Positions 24,521 to 32,860 of a DNA stretch of 45,740 nucleotides are shown here, one piece after another. The stretch lies in assembly GCA_023430725.1 (NCBI GenBank), contig JAEYZD010000050.1, positions 1 to 45,740 of the forward strand, read 5' to 3'. Source of the stretch: Bacteroidota bacterium (GTDB taxonomy: Bacteria; Bacteroidota; Bacteroidia; Bacteroidales; VadinHA17). The position numbers were made by a program, and so were the translations under genes. The notes beneath the pieces are model-generated. The model saw only the letters and a list, made by a program, of their open reading frames with translations, was not told the DNA's origin and did no database searches. How positions within the stretch are numbered: the first letter of the stretch is position 1; every line of letters starts with the position of its first letter.

Positions 24521-25303
24521 TCACTCCTGATCCACGCCCCTGATATAGGCTATGCTGATGTTGGCGATGCGGGCATGCTTCTCCCACCGGCCCGGCTGAT
24601 TGTCATGGTTCATGATCCATCCTCTCAGCCTTACTCCGGGGATTGAATCGATGGAATGCCTTATCTGCACCTTTGTGAACATACCGTCCTTGCGGAGCGG
24701 CACCTCTTCCCAGTATTCCCGCTTCTCCTCCCCGGAACTGTCGGAATAGCTGAAGTAGACAGTCACCCTGGGATTGAGACTTTTGTCATCCTCGAAGATC
24801 CGTATGTCAGCGCTGAGAACGTATTCACCGGGTTTTTCCAGTGGTATGTCGAACCAGAGTGGATCCCTTGTGAACTCTTCCGGGAAGCTGTAGCTGGGCT
24901 TGCCGGTCCACAGGTTTTCATCGAGCTCCTCGACGGGGTTGCTTTCCGTCATCACAACCGTTTCAAGCTCAAGCAGGTTGCCGGTGACCCTGTCATAGAT
25001 CTTAGAGAGCTTTCGTGGCTTTCCGGTGAAGTAGTATAGCATTGTAGCCTCAAACTGTTCGCGGGTAAAGCCATGGCTTTCAATGACATCAATATAGTTG
25101 AGAATAGAATCGCGCTGCGCCCAGGTATCCCTCATCGAGTAGAGATCGAGCATCCCGGCCGTGAGGTAGGTGTCAGTGAGAATCGCGACGAGCTCATTGT
25201 CGGGGATGCGCATTTTCCTTCCCGGCTTGCCGTCTCCGGAGCTGCCGCACGATGTTGCAAGCAAAACCAGTGCAGCGATGCATGTCAGAGTTGTTTTCCT
25301 CAT
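24521..25303 (-). CDS. DUF4296 lipoprotein
   Basis: 260 aa. It starts MRKTTLTCIAALVLLATSC, a lipoprotein signal with the lipobox ATSC at the predicted +1 Cys19. The body begins with the DUF4296 pattern: IPDNELVAILTDTYLTAGMLDLYS, then SILNYIDVIESHGFTREQFEATMLYY. The rest (about 130-260) is a beta-rich region (PLWFDIPLEKPGEYVLSADIRIF, VTVYFSYSDSSGEE), longer than minimal DUF4296 proteins. A clear AGGAGGG lies just before the chosen ATG, and that ATG overlaps the permease stop (ATGA). Envelope protein of unknown role; its neighbour is a Lol-like permease. Confidence 0.85.
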   Translation of the reverse strand: MRKTTLTCIAALVLLATSCGSSGDGKPGRKMRIPDNELVAILTDTYLTAGMLDLYSMRDTWAQRDSILNYIDVIESHGFTREQFEATMLYYFTGKPRKLSKIYDRVTGNLLELETVVMTESNPVEELDENLWTGKPSYSFPEEFTRDPLWFDIPLEKPGEYVLSADIRIFEDDKSLNPRVTVYFSYSDSSGEEKREYWEEVPLRKDGMFTKVQIRHSIDSIPGVRLRGWIMNHDNQPGRWEKHARIANISIAYIRGVDQE

Positions 25304-26535
25304 TTGTTTTCCCTCCTGTTTTCCCTGAGGTGCCTTCGTGAGAGATAGTGAACCGGGTACCATGCTGCAGCATAGCCTATTGCCAGCACTGTGGCTGCCA
25401 CAACTATGAAATCGGCCAGGTGCATCCTGACGGGATAGGCATCAATGAGCAGCGATTCACCGGCCAGCTTGACGATGCCGAAGTGCTGCTGTGCTGCGCA
25501 CAAAATGAATCCAAGCAGCAGTCCCAGCACCGTTCCGATGAATGAGATCATCCAGCCCTCATAGATGAAGATGCGTTTTATCAGGCTGTTATCTGCCCCG
25601 AGGCTCCTGAGAATGTTGATATCTCTCTCCTTTTCAATAATCAGCATTGTAAGCGAACCGATTATATTGAACGAAGCGATTATCAGGATGAATGTGAGTA
25701 TCACGAAGATGGCAAGCCGCTCGGCCTTCATAACCTTGTAGAACATCTCCTGCTGTTCGTACCTGTTTTGTACAATGAATTCATCACCCATGACCTCCCT
25801 GACGGCGTTCTGGGTCCTCCTCTCGTCTGCCCCGGCCTTCAACCGTATCTCGATTGAGCTGACCTCATCGCGGTAGTCAAGAAGTTCGCGGGTAAAATCC
25901 AGTGGCAGGAAGACGTACTTCGAGTCGAACTCCTGCTCTACGGCAAAGATGCCTGACATGTAAATATATTTCCGGGTGAATTCACTGTCCGGAGTTCCGG
26001 TGATGCGCGCCTTCCTGTCGGGAATGTATATCGCCAGCGGCGAAACGAAGTTCAGCCTCATCCCGAGGTAGTTGGCCACACCAAGACCGGCAATCGCATA
26101 AGGCCTCCCGTTATCGCCCTGCAGGATGAAGTCGCCGTCCCACATCGCGGTGTCGAGGTCAGTCACATCGGCATAGTTGAGGGAGACACCCTTGACCGTG
26201 GCAATATACTGTTGCTCCTCATAGCGGAGGAGTGCGTTTTCCTCGAGTGTAAGTGCATAAAGTTCAACGCCTTCGGTTTCCGAGAGGCGAACAAGCATCA
26301 GGCTGTCCGGAGTGAAGACCTTGCCTTTTGCCGGTGCGATTTTTATCTGCGGATCGGATGTGCTGAAGATGCTCTTCACCATCTCCTCGAGGCCGTTGAA
26401 GACTGAGAGTATTGTGATGAGGGCCATTGTACCGACAAGCACTCCGGCCACTGATATTGCTGAGATTACGTTGATGGCATTACGCGATTTTTTCGCGAAG
26501 AGGTATCTCTTTGCTATGTAGATCGACAGCTTCAT
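25300..26535 (-). CDS. LolC/LolE-like ABC transporter permease
   Basis: 411 aa. The opening LSIYIAKRYLFAKKSRNAINVISAISVAGVLVGTMAL is the hallmark of lipoprotein-releasing permeases: one TM near residues 25-50, a large periplasmic domain (about 50-275), then three TMs in the FtsX domain (about 280-400). It would work with a LolD ATPase to extract lipoproteins from the inner membrane; no lolD lies in the window. The start at 26535 is preferred over an upstream Met because it overlaps the methyltransferase stop (ATGA) and gives the conserved N-terminus. Confidence 0.9.
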   Translation of the reverse strand: MKLSIYIAKRYLFAKKSRNAINVISAISVAGVLVGTMALITILSVFNGLEEMVKSIFSTSDPQIKIAPAKGKVFTPDSLMLVRLSETEGVELYALTLEENALLRYEEQQYIATVKGVSLNYADVTDLDTAMWDGDFILQGDNGRPYAIAGLGVANYLGMRLNFVSPLAIYIPDRKARITGTPDSEFTRKYIYMSGIFAVEQEFDSKYVFLPLDFTRELLDYRDEVSSIEIRLKAGADERRTQNAVREVMGDEFIVQNRYEQQEMFYKVMKAERLAIFVILTFILIIASFNIIGSLTMLIIEKERDINILRSLGADNSLIKRIFIYEGWMISFIGTVLGLLLGFILCAAQQHFGIVKLAGESLLIDAYPVRMHLADFIVVAATVLAIGYAAAWYPVHYLSRRHLRENRRENK

Positions 26536-27347
26536 CGTGTGTTCCGGGCAATGACGAGCAGCCCGGTTCCTTTTTCGTGTGTACCGTTCAGATCCGCGCA
26601 ATTGAGCGCCAGCACGAAAGGCATAACGGCAAGATAGTAGAATGGGAGTAGAATGAAGAAGAGTTTCGATACCGAGAGCATCATGACGGGATATTTCATC
26701 GATAGCCTCCATGCCCGGCTGCCCGGGGTGCCGTATGTATAGTATGCGGTAACCTCCTCATAACCGGCACTTTTCAGTTTTTCTTTTATCTCCTCCATGC
26801 CGTAGCCGTCACGTACATGCTCCCCGATGAATGAGGTGTCTCCGTCTGAATGGACATCTGATCCCCCCTGGTCTGAAGGGGTTGAAATCACAAGATATCC
26901 TCCCCCGGCAGCCATGCTGCGAAAGTTGCTGAAGACGGTACGGTCTTCCTCTATGTGTTCCATCACGTCGACGCAGAGGATCAGGTCATACCGTTCTTCG
27001 CTCTTCCAGGTGACAAGGTCCGCCTCAACGGCATGTACCCGGCCGGCCATCCCGGTCTTTCGGAAGAAGTTATTGCAGTCGGCAACCTGCTCGCTCTTGA
27101 TATCGGCCGCGGTGATCTGCCAGGACGTGAACCGCCTTGCCATCCACCATGAGTACTGCCCGAATCCCATTCCGGCATCAAGCACCTTTGCCTGAGACGG
27201 AAGTGCCGGACCGATCCTCCTCAGGGTCTTTCTGACATGCCATGACCTCAGGAGCAGGATATCGAGAAGCCGGTAAAAGAGCCTTCTTAGCAGGGGATGC
27301 CTGTTGAACACCCTCCCGAGGAGCTCCTTGATGGGGTCATAATGCAT
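26532..27347 (-). CDS. Class I SAM-dependent methyltransferase with C-terminal hydrophobic segment
   Basis: 271 aa. SAM-binding motif I is VLDAGMGFGQYSWWMARRF, followed by an acidic end of strand 2 (AADIKSEQV), and DLILCVDVMEHI as motif II. The last 45 residues hold one or two strongly hydrophobic stretches (MLSVSKLFFILLPFYYLAVMPFVLAL), so the protein may be membrane-attached. This layout is common in Bacteroidota proteins of unknown substrate, lipid or quinone-like. It sits 5 bp after rbfA and overlaps the permease start by 4 bp. Confidence 0.85.
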   Translation of the reverse strand: MHYDPIKELLGRVFNRHPLLRRLFYRLLDILLLRSWHVRKTLRRIGPALPSQAKVLDAGMGFGQYSWWMARRFTSWQITAADIKSEQVADCNNFFRKTGMAGRVHAVEADLVTWKSEERYDLILCVDVMEHIEEDRTVFSNFRSMAAGGGYLVISTPSDQGGSDVHSDGDTSFIGEHVRDGYGMEEIKEKLKSAGYEEVTAYYTYGTPGSRAWRLSMKYPVMMLSVSKLFFILLPFYYLAVMPFVLALNCADLNGTHEKGTGLLVIARNTR

Positions 27348-27352
27348 CGCTG

Positions 27353-27691
27353 TTATTCCTTGAGAAGGTTGGAGATCTTGTCAATATAGTCGTTGCTGTC
27401 GTCAATGAAGAAAGCTATCTCGGGAACTATCCGGAGCTGATTGCGGACCTTCTGTCCCAGCTCATATCTCAGCCTTGGGACGCTGACGCGCAGCAATTCC
27501 AGGGCAGCCTCAGCCCCTTCGGACGGGAAGATGCTGACCCATGCCTTTGCAAGTGAGAGGTCGGGGCTGACGCGCACCGTAGTCACGGAGATCATCTTTC
27601 CGTGTGCCAGATCTGCTCCGTGATGCATGATCAGCTCTGCCAGCTCCTTCTGCACCAGCCGTGCAACTTTCTTCTGCCGTGTCGATTCCAT
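27353..27691 (-). CDS. rbfA: Ribosome-binding factor A
   Basis: 112 aa, typical length. It has the KH-like fold pattern: RQKKVARLVQKELAELI, then ISVTTVRVSPDLSLAKAWVSIFP, and the C-terminal LRYELGQKVRNQLRIVPEIAFFIDDS. It assists late 30S subunit maturation. First gene of a tightly packed minus-strand operon running to 23415; the -7 box lies 18 bp upstream. Confidence 0.95.
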   Translation of the reverse strand: MESTRQKKVARLVQKELAELIMHHGADLAHGKMISVTTVRVSPDLSLAKAWVSIFPSEGAEAALELLRVSVPRLRYELGQKVRNQLRIVPEIAFFIDDSNDYIDKISNLLKE

Positions 27692-27709
27692 TTCGGATTA
27701 TTTTCCCGG

Positions 27710-27717
27710 CAAAAATA
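27710..27717 (-). promoter_or_regulatory. -7 box of the rbfA operon (TATTTTTG)
   Basis: Consensus TAnnTTTG on the minus strand, 18 bp from the rbfA start; divergent from the trpS promoter about 100 bp away. Confidence 0.6.
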
Positions 27718-27812
27718 CGAAAAAATGTGTCAGGAGGGGGAGAAGGGCTGACCTTCACCTGACTTCAGTTGCTGAAAGCAGGCAGGGCGGGAACAAATTC
27801 GTTATTTATCCC

Positions 27813-27820
27813 TATTTTTG
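27813..27820 (+). promoter_or_regulatory. -7 box of trpS promoter (TATTTTTG)
   Basis: Consensus TAnnTTTG, 19 bp before the trpS ATG at 27840. Confidence 0.6.
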
Positions 27821-27839
27821 TCGCTGCAAATATTTATTG

Positions 27840-28829
27840 ATGGATACGGTAGTAAGCGGCATACGGTCAACGGGAAACCTCCACCTGGGAAACTATTTCG
27901 GGGCTCTGAAAAACTTCCTCAGGATGCAGGATGAAAATAACTGCTTTTTCTTTGTGGCAGATTATCATTCACTTACAACACATCATCACCCTGATGACAT
28001 TCACAGCAATATCCGGCAGGTTCTGGCTGAGTACCTTGCCGCCGGGATTGATCCTGACAAGGCAACAGTATATGTTCAGAGCGATGTGCCGGAGGTGACG
28101 GAGCTTTATCTGTTGCTTAATATGATAGCCTATACAGGTGAGCTTGAGCGGACTGCCTCTTTCAAGGAGAAGATCCGAAAGCATCCTGACAACATAAATG
28201 CCGGACTGCTTACATACCCGGTGCTTATGGCAGCGGATATTATTATCCATAAGGCTCACAAGGTACCGGTGGGCAAGGATCAGGAGCAGCACCTCGAGAT
28301 GACGCGTCGCTTTGCGCGCCGCTTCAACACGATGTACGGGGTGGAATATTTTCCGGAACCTGATGCCTATAATTTTGGTAAACAGCTTATTAAGATCCCG
28401 GGACTTGACGGCTCGGGCAAGATGGGCAAGAGTGAGGGCAACGGGATATTTCTGGCCGATACTCCTGCCGAGATCCGCAAGAAGGTGATGAGGGCGGTGA
28501 CTGATGCAGGTCCGGAGAAGCCGGGTTCCGAGCCGTCGGAGCCGGTGAAGAACCTGTTTACGATCATGGAGGTTGTGTCTGACCCGTCAACGCTGGAGCA
28601 CTTCCGTGCGAAACATGCTGCCTGTGAGATACGGTACGGCGATCTGAAGAAGCAGCTTGCCGAGGACATAATCAGGTTCACTGATCCCATCAGGATTCGG
28701 ATCAACGAGATCCTGGATGATCCCGGATATCTCAGGAGAGTTGTGGCGCAGGGTGCGGAAAAGGCAAGAGTCAGCGCTTCCACGACGATTCGCGAGGTCA
28801 GGGAGATAATAGGTTACAGGCCTTTCTGA
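27840..28829 (+). CDS. trpS: Tryptophanyl-tRNA synthetase
   Basis: Class Ic enzyme of 329 aa, normal for the bacterial form. The HIGH-type motif is in STGNLHLGNYFGAL near residue 15; the KMSKS-type motif is GKMGKSEGN near residue 200. The frame is open upstream to 27627, but MDTVVSGIRSTGNLHLGN is the conserved N-terminus and lies 19 bp after a -7 box, so 27840 is chosen. Its 3' neighbour is convergent. Confidence 0.97.
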   Translation: MDTVVSGIRSTGNLHLGNYFGALKNFLRMQDENNCFFFVADYHSLTTHHHPDDIHSNIRQVLAEYLAAGIDPDKATVYVQSDVPEVTELYLLLNMIAYTGELERTASFKEKIRKHPDNINAGLLTYPVLMAADIIIHKAHKVPVGKDQEQHLEMTRRFARRFNTMYGVEYFPEPDAYNFGKQLIKIPGLDGSGKMGKSEGNGIFLADTPAEIRKKVMRAVTDAGPEKPGSEPSEPVKNLFTIMEVVSDPSTLEHFRAKHAACEIRYGDLKKQLAEDIIRFTDPIRIRINEILDDPGYLRRVVAQGAEKARVSASTTIREVREIIGYRPF

Positions 28830-28839
28830 AAGGGGACAG

Positions 28840-28882
28840 GGTCAACCTTGTTTTTCATGGGAGTCAGCCTGGCTGGTTGACC
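28840..28882. terminator. Inverted repeat between convergent trpS and GNAT-like genes, possible terminator
   Basis: GGTCAACC (28840-28847) and GGTTGACC (28875-28882) are perfect 8-bp arms with a 27-nt centre that itself holds AGCC/GGCT. An A-rich run (TTCAAAAAGG) follows on the plus strand, which reads CTTTTTGAA on the minus strand but lies on the wrong side of the hairpin for minus-strand termination. Assignment as a terminator rests mainly on location. Confidence 0.35.
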
Positions 28883-28916
28883 GAATTCAAAAAGGTGGTA
28901 ATCTGCCCTGCCCGGC

Positions 28917-30140
28917 TCAGGCATTCACAACCGGCGCCCTTTCGAAGGGGGCATTCCTGTCAAAAAGATAGCGGTAAGTTATATGCGTCTTGATTATCCT
29001 GGCGCCTATCTGGTCGAGGAGGTGCATCATGGATGGATTGAAATCGCCTATCCAGTTGAATTCAAGTTCCTTGTAAGGAAATCTGTCAGACAGGGCCAGC
29101 TTTGCAAATGACATGATCAGGGCTCCCTCCACCCCTTTGCGCTGATGTTCCGGAACGATGCCGAAGATCAGACCGAAGGCCTTGGTCAGTCTGTTCATGA
29201 CATATCTGTGCCACAGGAACTTCAGCCTCCCCACATGGTTCATCTTGCCGTTGAGATGCCTGACAATCTGGTTCACCTCGGGAAGCATGATAAAGAAACA
29301 GACAGGTTCATTTTTGTAGAAGCCGAACCACAGAAGCTTCTCATCCATTACCGGCCTGATGCTTTTGAGCACCAGCCTGGCGTGGCCTTCGCTTATTGTC
29401 TTGACTCCCGGGAAGCGGGCCCATCCCTTGTTGTAAACAATCATGAAGTTGCGGGCTATGTCACGCATCTCGGCATGAGTCATGTACCGGAAGGTGTAGT
29501 CAGGGTTTGTGAATACCCGCTCCGCCTTCTCCCTGATAACACTGCTCATGCGGCTGCCGTCAACAGGGCTGTGATATGTATACTGTTCGAAGTAGTTCCT
29601 GAAGCCGTATCCCTCGAATAGCTCCCTGTAGTAAGGGGGATTATAGGTCATGCAGTAGTTCGGAGGGAGGAAGCCGTCAACAAGCAAGCCCCACCAACGG
29701 TCGCGTTCACCGAAATTCACCGGGCCCTCCATGACGGTCATCCCCTTGTCAGCCAGCCAGTCGCGGCAGGCATCAAACAGTATCTTTGCAGCCTCATGGT
29801 TGTTGATACATTCGAAGAAACCCATTCCGCCGACGTTACTGCCGTTGACACTGGCAATCTTCCTGCTGTAAAAGGCCGCGACCCTTCCAACGGTGGTTCC
29901 GGTGCTGTCACGCAGAAGCCACCTGACTGCTTCGCCGGTGCGGAAAAGGGTGTTTGCCGAGGGATTGAAGACTGATTCGATGTCTTTGACCAGGGGTTTC
30001 ACCCAGTTTGTGTCACCTTTGTTTATGACGGCAGGCAGTTCATGAAAATCCCTGACGTCCTTCCTGGTGCTCAGTTCAGAAAGCGTGAAACCGTTGTTCA
30101 TTACCCTCGGATTAACCAAATAGGGTAGAAAATTAATCAA
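28917..30140 (-). CDS. GNAT-like acyltransferase-fold protein
   Basis: 407 aa. I do not recognise a named function. The C-terminal part carries FGLIFGIVPEHQRKGVEGALI, resembling the acetyl-CoA pyrophosphate-binding motif A of GNAT enzymes (Q/RxxGxG/A). The N-terminal half (DTNWVKPLVKDIESVFNPSANTLF, EGPVNFGERDRWWGLLVDGF) matches a Bacteroidota family of large two-lobed GNAT-like proteins. The start at 30140 is supported by a near-consensus box (CATCTTTG, 30155-30162) 14 bp upstream; an ATG at 30101 is the alternative. Single gene, convergent with trpS. Confidence 0.65.
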   Translation of the reverse strand: MINFLPYLVNPRVMNNGFTLSELSTRKDVRDFHELPAVINKGDTNWVKPLVKDIESVFNPSANTLFRTGEAVRWLLRDSTGTTVGRVAAFYSRKIASVNGSNVGGMGFFECINNHEAAKILFDACRDWLADKGMTVMEGPVNFGERDRWWGLLVDGFLPPNYCMTYNPPYYRELFEGYGFRNYFEQYTYHSPVDGSRMSSVIREKAERVFTNPDYTFRYMTHAEMRDIARNFMIVYNKGWARFPGVKTISEGHARLVLKSIRPVMDEKLLWFGFYKNEPVCFFIMLPEVNQIVRHLNGKMNHVGRLKFLWHRYVMNRLTKAFGLIFGIVPEHQRKGVEGALIMSFAKLALSDRFPYKELEFNWIGDFNPSMMHLLDQIGARIIKTHITYRYLFDRNAPFERAPVVNA

Positions 30141-30187
30141 TCATTTCGGAAAACCAAAGATGTGTGTGTGGGGGGATCCGGATCTTC

Positions 30188-30214
30188 TACAATTCCTGCA
30201 GGTCTGTGACCTGC
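30188..30214 (+). repeat. TACAATTCYT hairpin repeat, copy F5
   Basis: Head TACAATTCCT, then the perfect hairpin GCAGGTC-TGT-GACCTGC, in the gap between the GNAT-like and TonB receptor genes. It forms a pair with F6, 49 bp apart, and both are followed by GTGRTCGGATG. Confidence 0.85.
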
Positions 30215-30236
30215 GTGATCGGATGCGGCCCTCCTG

Positions 30237-30263
30237 TGCAATTCCTGCAGGTCTGTGACCTGC
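30237..30263 (+). repeat. TACAATTCYT hairpin repeat, copy F6
   Basis: Head TGCAATTCCT (one change), then the perfect hairpin GCAGGTC-TGT-GACCTGC. It ends 30 bp before the end of the TonB receptor gene. Confidence 0.85.
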
Positions 30264-30292
30264 GTGGTCGGATGAGCGTAAGGTTTTACAGA

Positions 30293-32704
30293 TCAGATCC
30301 GGATTCGTGCCGAGAGGATGACGTTTCTTCCCGGAGCGGCGATGCCTGAGGAGTATGGCCTGTACCTGAGATCAAAGAGATTTTCAATCCCTGCAGTAAG
30401 GTCAATCCTGTTGCTGAGATTGTACGATGCCTTGAAATTCAGCGTGAACCAACCCGGCGACCATGGATTGCCATCTTCGTCCTCAGCATACATGTATGCC
30501 TTGTCCCGCTCGCTGAGAGCAAGATTGTCATAGGTTATCCTGCCGTTGTAGAGAGCATACAGGTCAGCCTTCAGCTGCGAGCGTTCGAATATCACATGTG
30601 TTGCACCGAACAGAGGCGGCACATGCCGCAGAGGCTCATCCTCATTGTCATGACCGCTGGTAAGAGTCAGCGAGGACTTGATCCGCATGAATGACAAGGG
30701 GCGGAGCTCCGCCTTCAGCTGTGTGCCGTAGATAATTGCATAGCCGGCGTTGACCATCGCATAAACCTGGCTCTCCTCCCCCTGGTATATGAAGGTGGGC
30801 TGACCGTTGAAGAGGAACTCACGGCGCACCATTGCATTGTCAAGGTATGAGAAAAAGAGGGATGCGTCTGCCAGCAGCATTTTCCCGAACTCCCTCGATG
30901 CTCCCAGGTCAATGTTGTAAAGATATTCCGGCCGCAGGTCCGTATTCGGCACAACAAGCACTCCCGGGGCTGATTCGAACACCTTGCCAAGGTCATCGAG
31001 GTTGGGAGCCCTGAAACCGGTGGACAGGTTCAGCGTGAGCTCGGTATGACTGTCAGGCCTGTAGACCGCTCCTGCAGCGCCGGTGACAGCGCTGTTGGCC
31101 GACTCTATGGTGGTGAACGGGAAATTGTAGAAAGAGTTGTCAGCTATCTCCGAGTTCAGGCTTACGTGGTTAAGTCTCGCCCCGGTGCTGACGGTGAGTT
31201 TTTTACTCAGGTTGAATTTATATCCGCCATAGAGTGAAAAGCTGTTGTAAATATTTTCTCCGTTCGGGTAACGCGATCCGGCAGGCTCGGTGTCACCGGT
31301 GACAATATTCTTCACGTCGGCGGTACTGACAATATTATTCCTGACGTATTCGGCTCCGTAATAGAGCAGGTTGTCATTCTTTTGCCCTGTTTTTTTGTCA
31401 AAGTCGAGATTGGCGGACCATATTCCGACCTTTTCGAACTGCTGATTCAGGCTTACGTCGTTTATTTTCCGGTCGTGGCGGCTCTCTCGGTAATCCTGCC
31501 TTGCAACAGTCAGCCGTGCCTCGTCAAACAGTGCTGAGGCTTTGTTATAGCTGATTGTGGAGTTGGTCATCATCCAGACCTGCGGACCGTAGTACCAGTC
31601 GCCGTACCTGAGTGTGCTGTTTCTGTACTGGATAAGCCTGTCATAGCGTGGCACATCCGAAATGTGTGAGTAGTGGTGAGCCAGGTCAATGTCGAAGTTC
31701 TTTCCTGCCTTGAAGCGAAATTTGTTTGTTGTGTTTATCTGCCTGTATCCGGAGCTCACCTGGCGGCGGGGGTTTTTGTTGATCAGGATGCTGTCCCTGT
31801 TGCCGAAGCGCTGCTGGTATTCATTGCGAAGGTATTCGGGATGAGACACCGATCCCATGACCAGGTCGCCGAAGTCAGAGTATGTCACCGAGGAGAGGAA
31901 GGCTACTCTTCTTCCTCCGGCATTTATATCCGCGTGGTATGTCTGTTCTCCTGCAGCCGAGGACCAGCGCATCATTCCCTCGGCCTTGAGGAAGAGGGAA
32001 TCACCGGTTGAGAAGAGGGCTCTTTTTGTATGGAAGTCCATCACGCCGCCGAGGGCATCGCTGCCGTACATTGTGGCACCCGGACCGAAGATGATCTCGG
32101 TGCGCTCTATGATGTTGGGGTCAATGGAAATGATGTTCTGAATGTTACCTTCACGGTATATGGCATTGTTAAGGCGTACGCCGTCAATATTGATGAGTAT
32201 CCTGTTTGTGGCAAATCCCCTGAGCATCGGGCTTCCGCCGCCGAGCTGGCTCTTCTGTACAAAAACATCGCCGCCGAGGGAGACGAGATCAGCGGCTGTC
32301 TGGGGATTCATTATCCTTACAACGGGTTGTGCCACAACGCTTATATAATTGGGTACCTCCTCGGATTTCTGTTCCCACCGGTTTGCAGAGACGATGAACT
32401 CCTCAACCTCGAAGGTCTTTGTCACCAGTTTCACAACCAAACCGGCGGCCTTAAGCTCCTCAGGGGTGAATGAGACCCTCTCGTAGGAGAAATGCTGGAA
32501 GAAAACAGGCTGTCCGGGCCTGAAGCCTGACAGGCTCACCTTGCCTGACGGATTTGTATAACCGAACTGGGTGCGGGCTTCGTTGTAAACGGCTACATCG
32601 GAGACCGGTTTTCCGTCATCCGCGCTAAGTACAGTAACAGTCTGGGCTTCGATGCCAGCCAACGGCAAAAGAAAAAACAGGAGAAATATATATTTCCTCA
32701 TCAT
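30293..32704 (-). CDS. TonB-dependent receptor, hemoglobin/transferrin-receptor type
   Basis: 803-aa outer membrane beta-barrel transporter energised by TonB. A signal peptide (about 1-20, ending GIEA) is followed by a carboxypeptidase-regulatory-like beta domain (about 21-100), the plug (about 110-225), and the barrel ending in an aromatic/hydrophobic strand (NVILSARIRI). The plug stretch QKSQLGGGSPMLRGFATNRILI and IFGPGATMYGSDALGGVMDFHT matches the hemoglobin/transferrin/lactoferrin receptor group, suggesting haem or iron uptake, but the ligand is inference. No haem-binding partner or SusD-like lipoprotein is adjacent. Confidence 0.9.
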   Translation of the reverse strand: MMRKYIFLLFFLLPLAGIEAQTVTVLSADDGKPVSDVAVYNEARTQFGYTNPSGKVSLSGFRPGQPVFFQHFSYERVSFTPEELKAAGLVVKLVTKTFEVEEFIVSANRWEQKSEEVPNYISVVAQPVVRIMNPQTAADLVSLGGDVFVQKSQLGGGSPMLRGFATNRILINIDGVRLNNAIYREGNIQNIISIDPNIIERTEIIFGPGATMYGSDALGGVMDFHTKRALFSTGDSLFLKAEGMMRWSSAAGEQTYHADINAGGRRVAFLSSVTYSDFGDLVMGSVSHPEYLRNEYQQRFGNRDSILINKNPRRQVSSGYRQINTTNKFRFKAGKNFDIDLAHHYSHISDVPRYDRLIQYRNSTLRYGDWYYGPQVWMMTNSTISYNKASALFDEARLTVARQDYRESRHDRKINDVSLNQQFEKVGIWSANLDFDKKTGQKNDNLLYYGAEYVRNNIVSTADVKNIVTGDTEPAGSRYPNGENIYNSFSLYGGYKFNLSKKLTVSTGARLNHVSLNSEIADNSFYNFPFTTIESANSAVTGAAGAVYRPDSHTELTLNLSTGFRAPNLDDLGKVFESAPGVLVVPNTDLRPEYLYNIDLGASREFGKMLLADASLFFSYLDNAMVRREFLFNGQPTFIYQGEESQVYAMVNAGYAIIYGTQLKAELRPLSFMRIKSSLTLTSGHDNEDEPLRHVPPLFGATHVIFERSQLKADLYALYNGRITYDNLALSERDKAYMYAEDEDGNPWSPGWFTLNFKASYNLSNRIDLTAGIENLFDLRYRPYSSGIAAPGRNVILSARIRI

Positions 32705-32827
32705 TAGAAAGATAAATGCATTGCATTACATTACAAAAAGCGTTCCACACACCTTCAGTAAGAACATGTTTGTCGGCACATCGGGCCTGTCTGTCAAACT
32801 CTGTGCGGGGGGCAATCTAATATTTTA

Positions 32828-32835
32828 TATTTTTG
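32828..32835 (+). promoter_or_regulatory. -7 box of the propeller-DUF5723 operon (TATTTTTG)
   Basis: Consensus TAnnTTTG, 25 bp before the proposed GTG start. Confidence 0.55.
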
Positions 32836-32860
32836 ATGTACTCTAACTTAAAGGATAATT

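Noticed and set aside
32707..32714. TATCTTTC as the -7 box of the TonB receptor gene
   Set aside because: It lies only 2 bp before the start codon and has a mismatch; transcription would begin inside the gene.
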